Below are positions 44,228 through 44,468 of a stretch of 44,468 nucleotides of DNA, piece after piece. Both the position numbers and the translations under genes were made by a program. A model generated the notes under the pieces. The model worked only from the letters and a program-made list of their open reading frames with translations, had not been told where the DNA came from and did not search any database. The DNA comes from Pseudomonadota bacterium (GTDB lineage Bacteria > Pseudomonadota > Alphaproteobacteria > Acetobacterales > Acetobacteraceae). Position 1 is the stretch's first letter, and every line of letters starts with the position of its first letter. Where the stretch lies: NCBI GenBank assembly GCA_021808545.1, contig JAKBBM010000012.1, forward strand, positions 1 to 44,468, read 5' to 3'.

Positions 44228-44468
44228 TCAGCGCTTCTCGATCGGCACGAACTTCAGATTCTCCGGCCCCACATAATTGGCCGAGGGGCGGATGATCTTG
44301 CCGTCGACCCGCTGCTCGATCACGTGCGCGCTCCAGCCGGATGTGCGCGAGATCACGAAGAGCGGGGTGAACATGGCGGTGGGCACACCCATCATATGGT
44401 AGGAGACGGCCGAGAACCAATCCAGGTTCGGGAACATCTTCTTGATCTCCATCATCACGCTCTCAAGC
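44228..44468 (-). CDS. prpC: Citrate/2-methylcitrate synthase, C-terminal part (runs off window)
   Basis: Only the last 79 residues are present; the frame is open to the window edge. The sequence [18 protein letters not shown], then [21 protein letters not shown] and [10 protein letters not shown], is the conserved C-terminus of citrate synthases, with the Asp/Phe region and the GWSAH-x-x-EQR segment that closes the active site. Adjacency to prpB 117 bases downstream favours 2-methylcitrate synthase. The family is sure; the exact enzyme depends on context. Confidence 0.8.
   Translation of the reverse strand, partial: LESVMMEIKKMFPNLDWFSAVSYHMMGVPTAMFTPLFVISRTSGWSAHVIEQRVDGKIIRPSANYVGPENLKFVPIEKR

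Overview
The window reads as a chromosomal segment of a high-GC, Gram-negative alphaproteobacterium. The evidence is dense, GC-rich, tightly overlapping operons, lipoprotein signals, a SPOR-domain lytic transglycosylase, a DUF1491 gene and a Zur-type Fur regulator. Rhodospirillales/Acetobacteraceae is my best guess, but that is inference from gene content and was not tested. I saw no rRNA, tRNA, CRISPR array or transposase. The two ends cut genes: a DUF1214 protein on the left and a (methyl)citrate synthase on the right.

Region 1 (1-5743) is catabolic. It holds a DUF1214 protein overlapping a SnoaL-like protein, two SDR dehydrogenases, an AraC regulator and a GMC flavoprotein oxidoreductase. 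Region 2 (about 5745-11380) is an AT-rich island that stands out from both flanks. A sigma-54 activator (AAA+ with GAFTGA and a Fis-type helix-turn-helix, but no sensor domain) points left, and a PAS-PAS-GAF-HisKA-HATPase-REC-REC-LuxR protein points right. Between their start codons lies about 1.1 kb that carries a possible 60-aa gene and several palindromes. A good -24/-12 (sigma-54) promoter lies just to the right, ahead of the next operon.

Region 3 (11496-19429) is polysaccharide precursor chemistry. It contains a free-standing PolX-like N-terminal helix-hairpin-helix protein, a membrane FlaA1/CapD nucleotide-sugar dehydratase, a DegT sugar aminotransferase, a proline iminopeptidase and a TAXI solute-binding protein. 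Facing these is a galU-pgm pair on the other strand. Region 4 (19693-27407) has a VOC protein, an alpha/beta hydrolase, a TetR regulator and a four-gene operon: quinone-reductase-like MDR, FadB/FadJ-type bifunctional enzyme, an ACAD10/11-like acyl-CoA dehydrogenase and an APH-like kinase. The last two resemble the kinase and dehydrogenase halves of the 4-hydroxyacid pathway.

Region 5 (27449-33715, minus strand) is a compact six-gene cofactor F420 operon. In transcription order it is: LLM flavin/F420 oxidoreductase, fused CofG-CofH FO synthase, F420:NADPH oxidoreductase, CofE, CofD, CofC. All junctions overlap or nearly so. CofE lacks the reductase domain of actinobacterial FbiB, so the lactyl precursor used here is an open question.

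Region 6 (33867-44468) has a SPOR lytic transglycosylase lipoprotein, a small lipoprotein, a Wzm/Wzt ABC exporter pair, an aldo-keto reductase and a D-amino-acid aminotransferase. It continues with a DUF1491 protein, an NMT1/THI5-type ABC importer (binding protein, ATPase, permease), a small basic protein, zur, and prpC (partial)-prpB of the methylcitrate cycle. Palindromic intergenic elements of one recognisable design recur at about 17090, 27415 and 42541.
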